64,000 nt of DNA from Escallonia rubra (lineage: Eukaryota > Streptophyta > Magnoliopsida > Escalloniales > Escalloniaceae), in NCBI GenBank assembly GCA_033065855.1, contig JAVXUO010001488.1, positions 1,116,001 to 1,180,000 of the forward strand. Reading direction: 5' to 3'. Under the pieces are notes generated by a model. It made no database searches, was not told where the DNA came from, and was given only the letters and a program-made list of their open reading frames with translations. The position numbers and the translations under genes are program-made. Shown piece after piece: positions 1-10,865 of the stretch; the stretch's first letter is position 1; every line of letters begins with the position of its first letter.

Positions 1-365
1 GAAGACTAATTGCGTAAAGACTTGAAGAATGCTTTAATTTAGGCTCTCTTTTTTAAAACAGTTTATTTTTTTAAGTTTCAAAAAAAAAATAAAAATTAAA
101 GAGCAGCTTAATTTTTTTTTTTTAACAAAAACAAGTGAATGTTTGATAACCCAGTTTTTTTTGGTGGTTTGCGGTGGCGGTGGGGGTGGTGGGGCGTGGC
201 GATGGCTGCCGGAGTTGGCCGCCGGCAACCGCCGGAGGTGAGAGGGTGGTGGTGGTGGTCTCAAAAAAAAAAACCAAAACTGAAAAGAAAAAAAACTGTA
301 ACTATTTTTTTTTTCAATTTCCAAAAAATTGGCAAAAAAATTGTGTCAAACAGGGCCTTAGTATC
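1..365. mobile_element. T-rich/GGT-rich foldback element, right part
   Basis: Runs of T and A flank a GGTGG/CCGGCGG core (about 165-265). The right end reads TTGTGTCAAACAGGGCC at about 338-357. The same block order (AGCAG/AGCTTAA, GTTTGATAACC, GGTGGTTTGCGGTGGCGG, GGTGGTCT, A-run, GTTTGAC end) recurs at 4166-4885, so this is one family. The left end is unclear or lies at the window edge. ORFs across it are low complexity. It is probably a non-autonomous DNA transposon; the superfamily is unknown. Confidence 0.5.
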
Positions 366-1379
366 CTAAGAAACTATTGTTCCGCTTCCATTCCCAATGA
401 TTGTTCAGCTTCCATTCCCAACGAAGGCTTATAGGCTATAGCATCATTTGTTTCTTGGCTTGTAAGGATTAATGGAGAATCACCAAGCAGTGGTGTTACT
501 GTTTAAGCACCATTTATTAAAGGGACAACCACCACCTGAACACTTAAAATTTATATTGTTTTCTAATTTTATACTCATTGGCTGCAGTTTCTCTCATGTT
601 CCACTCTATTATTACTAGTACGACTATTTGATGAATTATTATTATTGACTTATTGTTATGTCATCAACAACCAATGGGAGGAGATCTGTCTTTTAGTAAT
701 TTTTTCATTGGCATTGATTGCGCTGGTCCCTTTTTGTGTTGTAATTGCCTTCTAAGTGACCACTTGAAGTTAATGATTGATATACCCACTTTTAACTATC
801 TTTTTGTGCAGTTACAATGCCAAATGATGGTATTGTCCTGCTTCAAAGAGGGCTATAACATCGTATGAAATGAGTTTTCACTCTCGTGAATCGATTGGAT
901 ACAAGGACTCTTCAAATTGCTAGGCTCAAACTAGTAGCATAGACTCAAACTTGAGCAATAGCTCAATAAACCACAATAACTACTAGAAAAATTTAAGCCG
1001 GTGGTGCCACGTTCGCTCTTTATGGTTATTTGATTGATTTGATTGCCATAAATGGCTTGGTTCTTACAGATATTTATATCTATATATGTTTGTTGAGCCA
1101 GACTATGTGATCCTTCGCATAGTTGGTGGCATAGTCGGAGGGGAGGTGAGTTGAATGACTTAAACGACTGAGCTTTATTTCTAGAGTCGGAACCACCTAA
1201 GTCAAATCAAATGATGTTAAGTATTTTACAAAGAGTTAACTATTCGGTTGATCACCGTACTAGAAAGCAAATTCAACTTTGATCACTTGACATCAACATG
1301 TGTCAAATTGACCATTAAACTTTAAAATTTGTTTCAATTCGGCCATTCCGTCAAATTTTCTTACCGCCGCTACATTAAG
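366..1379. other. Intergenic, nothing recognised
   Basis: AT-rich DNA without a plausible coding region, RNA gene or element end that I could support. A short direct repeat of TTCCATTCCCAA(C/T)GA occurs at about 385-425. Confidence 0.4.
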
Positions 1380-1399
1380 TCTATTTAATCAGGGGTATA

Positions 1400-1570
1400 T
1401 ATATCTTTTTACCCTCTTTCTCTTTCTTTCCTTCTTCTTTCTCTTTCTTTCTCTCTTCTCCCCCCCCCCCCCTCCCTCTCCGTCTCACACACACTTGCAC
1501 ACACAAACTCCCCCACATTTCAGTCAAGGCCTAGCCTTACAGCCTCCACCTCTCTCTTCATTTTCTCTCT
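1400..1570. repeat. CT-rich low-complexity tract with poly-C run
   Basis: The segment is nearly pure pyrimidine on the plus strand, with CTTTCTTT repeats and a run of about a dozen C, followed by CACACAC. This kind of tract is common in plant 5' leaders, but no open reading frame of quality follows, so no gene is called. Confidence 0.6.
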
Positions 1571-2438
1571 CTTCTGCCTTCCCCGTCTTCCCTATCTTTT
1601 CCATCCCAGTAGCACCACCAAAATGAACTCCAAATCCAAATTCAAACCAAACCCATCAATCATTATCCACTACAATTATGTATGGCTTACTAAACATGGA
1701 ACATCCCCCACCTGATTTAACATACCCCTCCTCCTTCATCCCAACACCCCAATTACAGCGAAGGAAAACCCAGGAAGTCCCCCCCCCCCACCCACCCACC
1801 AAAGTCCATGATAAAAAAAGGTTTTCCACCTTTTCTAGGAATGAAACTAAACCACTTCCCCTGTTGAAAATCGAACTGGTGTTGTAGTTCCTCAACACCT
1901 GCTCAATAACTCCATTATCACTGGAAATCGAGAACGAACTCTCGTTGAGCCGAAAAAGGTATACATAACAAATAGCCCGTAATCCTTCGAAACATGGCTA
2001 TCCCACATGAACAGTTCACAGTAGCATTCAACCATGCATTAACGTCCGATAAACAATTAGGATCATAGCCATTAAATTTCTCCAGCATCCCAACTAAAGT
2101 AAGGTTTACATGGTAAGTTTCAGCTATCAATCCATAGTAATCGCCCGATTTGACCTCGTAATCTGATAATGAAGGTTAGATTCGTCACTTGCCGTATGTA
2201 ATACGAGGCTGACACCATGAAAATGGGCGGCAACAATGTGGATTGGGACGATGGTGGGTGGCGGCAACGTCATTAGTTTGGATGATTGGTTGGCATGCGG
2301 AGTGATGGTAGTTCGACGATGGAGTGGTGGTTGATTTGATGTGTAAAATAAAATTTTTGTTTAATACGTATATATGTGTGCAATATTTTAAAATTTTATA
2401 AGAAAACTAGTCATGTCGCCAAAACATAACTTTTTTTG

Positions 2439-2476
<38 letters not shown>

Positions 2477-3000
2477 AATATACGTGTGCTCAGGAATATT
2501 ATACGATGATGATTGGCATCGACTAATTACGACCATTTTGAAAGTCCGGTCCAGTCCCATCATAAGCGGGCTTTCCTGGAAGGTGCTTTTGGGCCCCATA
2601 TAACGTAGTACAGTAGTACAGTACCAAAGGAAATATGCTGAGATTGGGGCAGATTCATTTTTAGCCACTCATATCGCTGATGGGCGGCGAGTCAAAGGCC
2701 CCACGTTTTTTGGACCTTTTCGATAATCACCCGCGGCTGCACATGAAGAAAGCCCAGCAAAAAACCGTGCAGGGTGGTGAGCTGAGCTGAGCTGTAAAAT
2801 GTGGACGGCAAGCCGTAGCTGTAGGTAGGTACAGGTAGGCGGCTTCCCCATTCGGCCAATAATGAAAAAGGAGTAGGTAGCATGCATGCAGGTTGGGCTG
2901 TAAGAGTAGTCACTCACTCACTAAAGAAGGTAATGCAGATAAAAGTAGTCAGTCATGCTTGAGAGTTGAGAAGCCCATGACGGCCCATCTAAAGAAAGAG
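1571..3000. other. Intergenic, no gene supported
   Basis: Only short low-quality ORFs are present. The single clear structure is the TA microsatellite at 2440-2470. Confidence 0.4.
2440..2470. repeat. (TA)n microsatellite
   Basis: About 15 uninterrupted AT dinucleotides followed by AAAATAAATA. Confidence 0.9.
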
Positions 3001-3039
3001 TTTTTGCCACCTTTTGGGCCCAACCCATGAATTGTTTTG

Positions 3040-3250
3040 GGTTTCCAGTTTTGATTTTTTGTTTTGAGACCCCCATAGCAACCACCACCAAAGAAAAAAC
3101 TGGATAATCAAACACTCAAAAGAAAAAAAAACCCCAAAATTAAGACCGAGTAATCAAACACCCATTTATTTTTGTAAAAAATAAAAACTAACCTGATTTT
3201 TGTTTTTGTTTTTTTGGAAACAGAAAATCAAAACTGGAAGTGATTTTAAA
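3040..3250. mobile_element. Diverged fragment of the T-rich/GGT foldback family
   Basis: It holds a GACCCCCATAGCAACCACCACC core, then A-runs, TAATCAAACAC, T-runs and a GTTTTGATT/AATCAAAAC pair, in the same order as the fuller copies at 3655-4885. It is more diverged and lacks clean ends. Confidence 0.35.
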
Positions 3251-3654
3251 CAGACTGGTGTCCCCTAAACTCCAAATCTTTCGAAAGAAGGATAACGAGA
3301 AAACAATTTAAAGTATGTTGGGCATATCAAATTCTCTAAAATTTTATTTTGACACTATCTCTCGACATTCTCGATTTAAGATTTGTATCAAAAAAATTAT
3401 TGATGACAAAAATTACGTGACCAAAAGAAGACGATATAAAATTATGAATTGTATTGTATAGTCGGCTACAGTTTGTAAGGTTAAGAGTAGTCATTTGAGT
3501 ATAGTCAGAATATCTTCATACTTTTATTCACTTTTCTTTTTGAAATTACACATTTTTAAGTATGCAATTGATGCATGGTTGTGAAAGTTATTGGAGTTAA
3601 ATATGTTCCTTTTGGTACGTTCAAGAGCGTTTGATTATACTCGGTCTACTTAGG

Positions 3655-4885
3655 GTAGGTTTGACATTCTTTTTTTTCCTCTTTTTTTTCAGTTTTAAAA
3701 ATTGAAAAAAAAGGAGCGTTTGGTAACCATTTTTTTTTCAATTTAAAAAACCAGTTTTTAAAAAGTAAAAAAAAAACTCCAAAAACTAATTTTTTTTTTC
3801 ACTTTTGGTTTTTTTTTTTAGACCACCACCACCACCCTCCCACCGCCGGCAGCCACCTCAGGCGACCACCACCAGAGACTGCCGGCAGCCACCTCCGGCC
3901 GCCGACGACCACCGCCGCAGACTACCGGCAACCACCGTCGGCCACCACCACCGTCGACCACTGCTACGCCCTACCACCGCCACCGCAAACCACCCAAAAA
4001 AAAAATAAGACAAAATAAAAAGGGTTACAAAAAAAAAAAAAAAAATTAACTAAAAAAAAAAAAAAGGGTTATCAAACAGCCACTTGTTTTTAAAAAAAAA
4101 AAAATATATTAAGTTGCTCTTTAAAAACTGAAAACCAAAAAAAAAAAAATTTGTCAAACGAACCCTTGGGTTCGTTTGACCAATTTTTTTTTTTGGTTTT
4201 CAGTTTTTAAAGAGCAGTTTTTTAAAGAACAGCTTAATTTTTTTTTTTATAAAAACAAGTGGGTGTTTGATAACCCCTTTTTTTTAAGGTTTTTTTTTTT
4301 GGTGTTTGGTAACCCTTTTTATTTTGACTTTTTTTTTGGTGGTTTGCGGTGGCGGTGGTGGGGTGCAGCGGTGGTGGCCGGTGGTGGTGGTGGTGGCCGG
4401 CGGCCGGAGGTGGCTGCCGGCAGTCGCCGGTGGTGGTGGCCGGCGGCCGGAGGTGGCTGCCGGCAGTCGCCGGAGGTGGTGACTGGCGGCCGGAGGTGGC
4501 TGCCGGCAGTCTCCGGCGGTGGTCGCCGGCGGCCGGAGGTGGCTGCCGGCAGTCTCCGGCGGTGGTCGCCGGCGGCTGGAGGTGGTGGCCGGTGGTGGTT
4601 GTGGTGGCCGGCGGCCGGAGGTGGCTGCCAGCAGTCTCCGGCGGTGGTCGCCTGAGGTGGCTGCCGGCGGTGGGAGGGTGGTGGTGGTGGTCTAAGAAAA
4701 AAAAACCAAAAGTGAAAAAAAAAACCAGTTTCTGGAGTTTTTTTTTCACTCTTTTTTACTCTTCAGTTTAAAAACTGGTTTTTAAACTGGAAAAAAAAAT
4801 GGTTACCAAACGCTCCTTTTTTTCAGTTTTTAAAAACTGAAAAAAAAAGAGGAAATTTTTTTTGTCAAACTAGGCCTAGTGTACA
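3655..4885. mobile_element. Large inverted repeat: two head-to-head T-rich/GGT foldback elements
   Basis: The left arm (from TAGGTTTGACATTC at 3655) and right arm (ending TTTGTCAAACTAGGCC near 4880) are near-perfect inverted copies for several hundred bases. Shared blocks include GGAGCGTTTGGTAACCA, CACTTTTGG, and AGACCACCACCACC against GGTGGTGGTGGTCT. The arms meet at about 4155-4180, where TTTGTCAAACGAACCC abuts GGGTTCGTTTGACC. This is either two copies inserted head to head or one palindromic element. No transposase is present. Confidence 0.55.
4375..4675. repeat. GC-rich minisatellite (about 54-60 bp unit)
   Basis: Tandem units built on GGCCGGAGGTGGCTGCCGGC followed by AGTC(G/T)CCGG and a GGTGGT spacer; at least five units are visible. 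Translations are Gly/Arg/Pro/His low complexity on both strands and are not taken as genes. Confidence 0.75.
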
Positions 4886-6104
4886 TCATCATTTTACAAT
4901 TTTACGATAATTAAGATTGTAATAACCAACAAATGAAGTTCATTTATTTTGCATGTAAAATCTTAACTATTAATAAAATCGGTTTTTTATATAAACAACA
5001 AAAGAGTATGCAGTTCATGATAATGAAGAGGATATATATATAGTCATTAATTACTAGTCAATTAAGTGCCTTAGCATTAGCGAATGTCAAATATTGAAGA
5101 AGACCTTTACTTTGAACAAACTATAGCTGCTACTTTGGTTGTAGAAATCTTTCTTCAACTCCATATATAGAGATAATTAATAGTCGCTAAATGTCTCTAG
5201 TGACTATTCTATTAACACTTCCAGCGACAACTCTTAACATTACTTTTTTAACGTCACTAAATAAAATCCACTATAAATATTTAGCAACCATTAATTGTCG
5301 CTATATGGGAGATAAGAGGAAGATTCCTTCAACCCAAATAACAGCTAAATTTTTTCCCTTTACGCGTTTGAGTGTTCCCATTTGCGAAAGTCACAAGTTA
5401 CTTTGTTGTCTAAGCTTCCATTCTAGTACCTTTTTACAAGTCATACAATGACTTTTTCCAACCGACCATAGCAACTTCGTATAATTGAAAGGTAAACAAT
5501 TATTCCGTACTTAATCCCCCCCCCCGCCCCACCCCACCCCACCCCCACTCCCCACATTGTATGGACCTCGTGAAGGATAAGATTTGGAGATGAAAAAGGC
5601 CAAAAAAGATAACTGCACCAGCAACATCTAAGAAAGTTTCTTTGATTCAATAAAAGCCCTCAAGTCATTGCGAAAGCACTTTAAAAATTTCTACTTAGCA
5701 ACAATGATAGAAACATGACTTCGACGATCTCAAAAAAGTGATCATTAGTATATTTTATGCTAGCAATAAATCAAGTTTTCACGAACCCCCGTGTATGCGT
5801 ATATGCAATGGAGGCTCTTAGACCATCAAAACTTGTAAGAATTTTGAATCATATCGGAGATAAACATTTGACGCTTTCTTATTTCACGTACGAATCATAT
5901 CGACCAAATAGAAAATGGAGAACTCCACACCATTTTATTCATTTTCTTTTGTTTATAAAGGGACGGGAAAAGCCTTCCCTGGACTTGGTTAATAACACAA
6001 GAAGGAAGGTGAAGTAACATAAACGATGATCGTACAATATAATGCATTCCGTTATATATAACACGTACGTAAAGGAGACAATTAAACACCACACACACGC
6101 ACAA
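4886..6104. other. Intergenic, 3' flank of the CML gene
   Basis: AT-rich DNA with a C-rich run at about 5515-5550 (CCCCACCCC repeats). Words such as TAGTCGCTAAATGTC and TTAATTGTCGCTATATG at about 5170-5310 could be a small degenerate palindromic element. No coding region is supported. The last 80 bases are the 3' UTR side of the minus-strand CML gene. Confidence 0.35.
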
Positions 6105-6665
6105 TTAAGCGGAACGGACAATAACACCGCGCATCATATCCTTAAACTCGAAGAAGTCGACGCGACCGTCTTGGTCGCGGTCAACCGACGAGATCATCTT
6201 CTCAACTCTGTCGATCTCCCTCCCTTCGTCCCCCAACCCCAGCTTCCTCAGCACCACCTGCAACTCCCTGGCCGATATGTAACCGTCACCGTCCTCGTCA
6301 AACACCTTGAACGCCTCGGTCAACTCCGACTCCTCTTCGCAGTCTTTTCCCTCACGATCCTGCAGATCATCAAGGCCAAAGAAGAGCTCGTTGAGGGAGC
6401 GGTGGAGCGCTTCAAAGTCCTCGAACCGCAGGCCGGAATTTCCGGGCCTAATGTAAGGGCTGACCATGGAGTCCAGCTCGGACGGGTCGGTGTCGAGGCC
6501 GAGGGACCGGAGGGCTAAGCTGAGCTCGTCCGCGGTGATCATGCCGTCGTGGTTCTTGTCGAACACGTCGAAGATGCGCTGGAGACGAAGGGAGTTGAGG
6601 CTGGGGCAGCGGAGGCGGAAGGATGATGTTTTCCTCCCGGTTAGGCTCCGTTTGCACTTTTCCAT
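6105..6665 (-). CDS. CML43-like: Calmodulin-like Ca2+ sensor, CML42/CML43 type
   Basis: An intronless 186-codon gene. The start is taken at 6665 (MEKCKRSLTG); an in-frame ATG 75 bp upstream would only add a non-conserved leader. Three canonical EF-hand loops are visible: residues 36-47 (DKNHDGMITADE), 123-134 (DEDGDGYISARE) and 162-173 (DRDQDGRVDFFE). A degenerate second loop lies near residues 72-84, where acidic ligands are replaced (IRPGNSGLRF). The conserved SSFRLR-PSLN-LRLQRIFD-FDKN start and the acidic linker before EF3 are typical of CML42/43 proteins, small cytosolic or nuclear Ca2+ sensors involved in defence, trichome branching and stress signalling. It has no signal peptide or membrane segment. 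I am confident of the family; choosing CML42 or CML43 rests on overall resemblance. Overlapping plus-strand ORFs are shadows. Confidence 0.93.
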   Translation of the reverse strand: MEKCKRSLTGRKTSSFRLRCPSLNSLRLQRIFDVFDKNHDGMITADELSLALRSLGLDTDPSELDSMVSPYIRPGNSGLRFEDFEALHRSLNELFFGLDDLQDREGKDCEEESELTEAFKVFDEDGDGYISARELQVVLRKLGLGDEGREIDRVEKMISSVDRDQDGRVDFFEFKDMMRGVIVRSA

Positions 6666-6817
6666 GGCCGCCCTTGTCTCTGTTTTACCTCTCTCAATTC
6701 TGACTAAAACTTTTGGAGATAAAAAAGAGATGGAGACCAAAGATGGAATTCTGCGGACGGAGCCAAAAATGAAGATGGGATTATTTTGGTAACGAAAGAT
6801 GAGAGGGGAAGACTGAA

Positions 6818-6834
6818 CTGAATATATATGTATG
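6818..6834 (-). promoter_or_regulatory. Putative TATA element of the CML gene
   Basis: On the minus strand the sequence reads CATACATATATATTC about 155-165 bp upstream of the chosen ATG. That is a plausible TATA box giving a leader of roughly 120-130 nt. It is positional inference only. Confidence 0.35.
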
Positions 6835-7145
6835 CTTGTGTACGTATTGTAGCTGGTAGCTGGTAGCTGTTTCTGTGGATCGGCGGGAGGGGGAGGTGAA
6901 GTGAGTTTTGTGGGGCTGATGGAGGAAACAATAATTGATGGCTGTCAAAGCTCAATGGAAGGGGAGGACGGAGAGATTAAGCGGGGTGGTGGGTGTATAT
7001 ATATTTGGGAGAGGCAATGCGCGTTTGACGGGGTGTGTGGTTTGCTTGGTCGTTGGCTAACTATAAGGACCATTCCAATTACTCCATACATGATTTTATA
7101 TCTCATTTCGCTGTTCAACTTGCCATATGTTTGCTATACATGATG

Positions 7146-8050
7146 CAACTTGAAACGTGAAAGTCTATTAGATTTGAATTAGTCGGGGACCATAACGAGT
7201 TATTGCCTTCAGATACGCTGATGGGGGCTCAGTCAGGCAATTGTTAATATGCATTATTTTGATACCAGTTTTGTTATTCTTTACTTGTTAATGGGACAGG
7301 CAACGTGAAAGTCCTATAAATTTGAAGTGATTGAAGGTCATACCATAATGAGTTATTGTCTTCTGACACGCTAAGACTTAATCACAGGGCGGATTCAGAA
7401 AATCTAATCGAGGGGGCTAAGAGGCGTAATTTTTTTGATCATATTATAATTAGCGTAACTCCTTGAATAGGATAAATACAAAATAAATTATTCAATTGAC
7501 TATTAATTATTTTTATTTATTCATAGTGATTTGTTTAACTTGGTAAGTTGAATTAACAACAAATTACTAATTTTGCGTGAATAAAGCTTAACACTTACTA
7601 TATAGATGTATTATTAATGTGATTATTAGTTATATGAATACAATAGTGCATGTAGTGTAAGTTAATAATATTTTACAATAATTCAAACTAAAAAGAAAGA
7701 ACTAACCTTAATCATTTGTAATAAAAAATTTTAAAATTTGAAAGAGTGAAGATAGAACAAAAGAATGAGGAAGAAGAAGATTATGACGGCCGACGGAATA
7801 AAGAGTCGAAAATAAAAAAAGGAATCCCTAATTAATTACTTTTACAATATAATGGTATTTTTGTAAAATATGTAAAATATGAATATCATTATATAAAAAA
7901 CTAGTAAATAAATCCAAAAAATTGGGGGGTGCCATGGCCCCCTCCCTCAGGTGATAGCTCCACCACTGCTTAACCAGCCAATTTTTTATCTCGATCCATA
8001 ACTTTCATGCCAGTTTTGGTATTAGTTTACTTGTTAACAGTGTAGGCATT
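7146..8050. repeat. Local tandem duplication (about 160 bp), second copy split by a hAT element
   Basis: Copy 1 (about 7146-7305) contains ACGTGAAAGTC-TAT, GAGTTATTG, ACGCTGA and CCAGTTTTG-TATT, ending ACTTGTTAA. Copy 2 repeats the same words in order from about 7306. After ACGCTAAGACTTAATCA it is interrupted, and it resumes at 7977 with GCCAATTTTTTATC through CCAGTTTTGGTATTAG.TTTACTTGTTAA. Confidence 0.65.
7385..7968. mobile_element. Non-autonomous hAT (Tip100-like) element with 8-bp TSD
   Basis: The left end CAGGGCGGATTCAG and the right end (complement CAGTGGTGGAGCTA) match the CAGGGGCGGA(G/T)CCA ends known for plant Tip100-like hAT elements. Directly outside lie CTTAATCA (7377-7384) and CTTAACCA (7969-7976), an 8-bp target duplication with one mismatch, as expected for hAT. 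The 584-bp interior is AT-rich and has no transposase. Confidence 0.8.
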
Positions 8051-8598
8051 GATTAGGCCTTGAGTGTGTGGGATGTTTGATTCATTTACATATACAGATT
8101 ACAGATAATATAGACGAGGAAGCATATACGCTACATATATGGTCAGAGTACAGACCAGCAGCCTCCCTTCCATGTGCTTTACACCCACCGCGTACACAGC
8201 CTATGACTTTCTATTCAACGTGGAATTGTCTCAAACTTCGACTTACTCAAAATATCCTACAAAACACGTCAGGCCATAGAGTTTCTAGTTTCTTTCATCT
8301 TTTTTTATATGTTGATGGAGTGCTTCCAGAGTCATTCAACTATGAATATATTTGATTCTATTAAGGAATAACATCACGGGATTCTTTGAAGTTAGGATAT
8401 AATTATACACGTGTTTATTGATTATGAAAAATATCAAATACTTCTTTTGACCAGACGGTACACAAATGGAGATAACACATTTTTCAAAATGTATCCTTTT
8501 GTTTGTTTTGAATTCACCTTTCGCATCCTATTTTGTTTCCTTTCTCTACATCCTTCTAACGGAAGCACTCCTTACCCCCGCTTACTTTTCCCCCACGC
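8051..8598. other. Intergenic, nothing recognised
   Basis: Unremarkable sequence between the duplicated hAT locus and the 215-bp direct repeat. No gene is supported. Confidence 0.35.
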
Positions 8599-9362
8599 TC
8601 CTAGTCTTCACCCATCGCCTCCCCCTTCTCCAGACCACCACTAATCACCGCCTTAAAAGGTCAGATGACCACATACTCTGTCACAACCACCATCACCACA
8701 CAACCATTGTCGCCGCCGCCGTCTGAATTGCAGAATCACCAACTTGAACGTACGCACGCACACTAGTGCAAATTTGTGTGAGTTTGTATGCCCAGTTTGC
8801 GTTAGACCTGTCAAACGGGTAAACTCGCCGGATACGGGTAAAATTCGGCCGGGTATGGGTAAAACCGGTTTGGGTAATTTTTATCCGTTTTTTTCCGGGT
8901 AGACTTTTCCAGGGCCCGTACCCTACCCTGGCCGGCTGGATAATACCAGCGGGTAAATTATTTAATTAACTTTTTGAATTTTTTTATTAACATATATTTA
9001 CTGGGCTATTTTTTATAGATTATTTTTCTTCTTCTTTTTTATTACTACAACCACCACTTTCTGATTTAATTTCTACGATTATCACTTGGCTCCCATGACT
9101 GACCATCTCAATTCTCAAAACCAATGATCTCAACTCCAAGTCTCCCCACGCTCCTAGTCTTCACCCACCACCTCCCCCGATCTCTGGACCACCACCACCA
9201 CTAATCGCCTCCTTAAAAGGTCAGATGACCACATACTCTGTCACAACCACCATCACCACACAACCATTGTCGCCGCCGCCGTCTGAATTGCAGAATCACC
9301 AACTTGAACGTACGCACGCACACTAGTGCAAATTTGTGTGAGTTTGTATGCCCGGTTTGCGT
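8599..9362. repeat. Direct repeat of about 215 bp flanking a 330-bp spacer
   Basis: Bases 8599-8813 (ACGCTCCTAGTCTTCACCCA to GCCCAGTTTGCG) recur at 9148-9362 with near identity over the GGTCAGATGACCACATACTC to GTGTGAGTTTGTATG part. The spacer starts with GACCTGTCAAACGGGTAAA and has many CGGGTA words, like the ends of plant hAT-type non-autonomous elements. The arrangement may reflect insertion plus segment duplication. Confidence 0.7.
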
Positions 9363-9646
9363 GGAGGTGTTGTATTTATGTTCTTAAAGTAGAATATGAT
9401 GACATAAACAAAAAAAGGTAAAGAATACAAACGATTTTACAACGAAAGGTTATATGTGTTACAAATCTTTAATATTCTAGTCTGACATATAAGCCAATAA
9501 TTATAATTAATTCCCCCCCCCCCCCTCGACGCTAACTTTTGTGATTTGGATAAACTTAAAATAGGTTTATGCATCTTGTGCTAAAGTTAATACTTGAAGA
9601 TATCATTAGGGTGGCCTTATCGGTTATGGCACTATTATCGTGTAAC

Positions 9647-10695
9647 TATGGCTGTATACGAACCGAGTTCGAGCCGAACATGGGTGTGTTCGAACTCGGT
9701 TCGTTTAAATTTTGGTATGTTCGAGCTCGGCTCGAGTTCGTTTAAAGCCAAAACATCAGTGTTCGAACTCGGCTCGAGTTCGTGACTATGAAACTCAGGC
9801 TCGACTCATTCAACTCATTTAACGATACGAGCCGAACACGAGTTCACGAACTCATCTCGTATTCGTGTTCAACTTTCAATCAAATCCCTAAATTTGCTCA
9901 AAAATCTCAAATCCTTTCATGCAATCAAGCTATAATATAAAAAAATCGAAATACAAAAGATACAAGAAAGGATGCAGATTCGAGGTTGAGCGCTCGGTTT
10001 TTATTCGTATCAAAGCAAATTCCGCCGAAGAGGAGATGTTGGCGTTAGAGACAGGCGATGACAGCATCGAAGCCCGCGATGTCCATGTGAAGATAGAGAG
10101 AGAGAGAGATGTGTGATCTGCCAATCTGTGAGGAAGAGAGGCGCTATGTGTGACGCGATCTACCGATCTGTTAGGGACTGTGTGTTTGGGATGAAGGAGG
10201 AGATGGGAGAGCAAGTGCGGCGTGATCTGTCGATGGTGTGTGTTTGAGACAGGTGCGGCGCAATCTGCAGATGGTATGTGTGTTTGAGATGAGGGTGGCG
10301 ATGGGAGAAGTTTAGATTTAGGTTTTAGACTTTTAGTTTATATAGTTGGGGCTTTTGGGTTGTTGGGCTTCATAGGCTGGGCTCTAGCTGATAAGTGGGC
10401 TAGAGTTTTGGTAATTGTTTAGGGTCTACAGATTTAAATTTAAATTATTTGATTTATGTAAATATTATTTATTTAAACATATTATAAATTTATAATTAAT
10501 TTATTATTTAAATGAGTTGTTCGCAAACACGTTTGTGAATATTTTGGAGTGTTCATGTTCGGCTCGTTTATTAAACAAGTTCTAAAAACTTGTTTATGTT
10601 CAGTTCGTTTATCAGATGAATGAACATGAACGAGTTTTATAAAGAACGAATTACGAGCCGTTCGTGAACGACTCGGTTCATTTACAGCCCTACAT
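9647..10695. mobile_element. Foldback element with GGCTGTA-AACCGAG terminal inverted repeats
   Basis: The left end TATGGCTGTATACGAACCGAG and the right end (complement GTAGGGCTGTAAATGAACCGAG) form an inverted repeat. Many GAGCTCG, GTTCGAGC and GAACTCG words lie just inside both ends. The interior has a (GA)n run near 10098 and no transposase. This terminal type is common among plant non-autonomous hAT-like elements. I could not settle a clear target duplication. Confidence 0.55.
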
Positions 10696-10865
10696 CTAAC
10701 ACATCCGATTCAAAAGCTTGATTTAAAATGAGGATGAACCCACCAAGTATACAAGTCGAATCCACTCCTAGTTATATTTGATTGGGAATTCTAGTGCCCT
10801 CCTTCACACATAATGTGGAATATTAGGTGGCCGACCCCTAGTCCTACGATGGAGCGAGGAATGTC

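Noticed and set aside
4176-4771. Gly/Arg- and Pro/His-rich ORFs of up to 171 codons
   Set aside because: They are translations of a GC-rich minisatellite on both strands.
5515-5550. Possible regulatory GC box cluster
   Set aside because: A simple C/CCCCA low-complexity run with no gene start nearby.
6042-6792. Plus-strand ORFs across the CML gene
   Set aside because: They are antisense shadows of a well-supported EF-hand gene.
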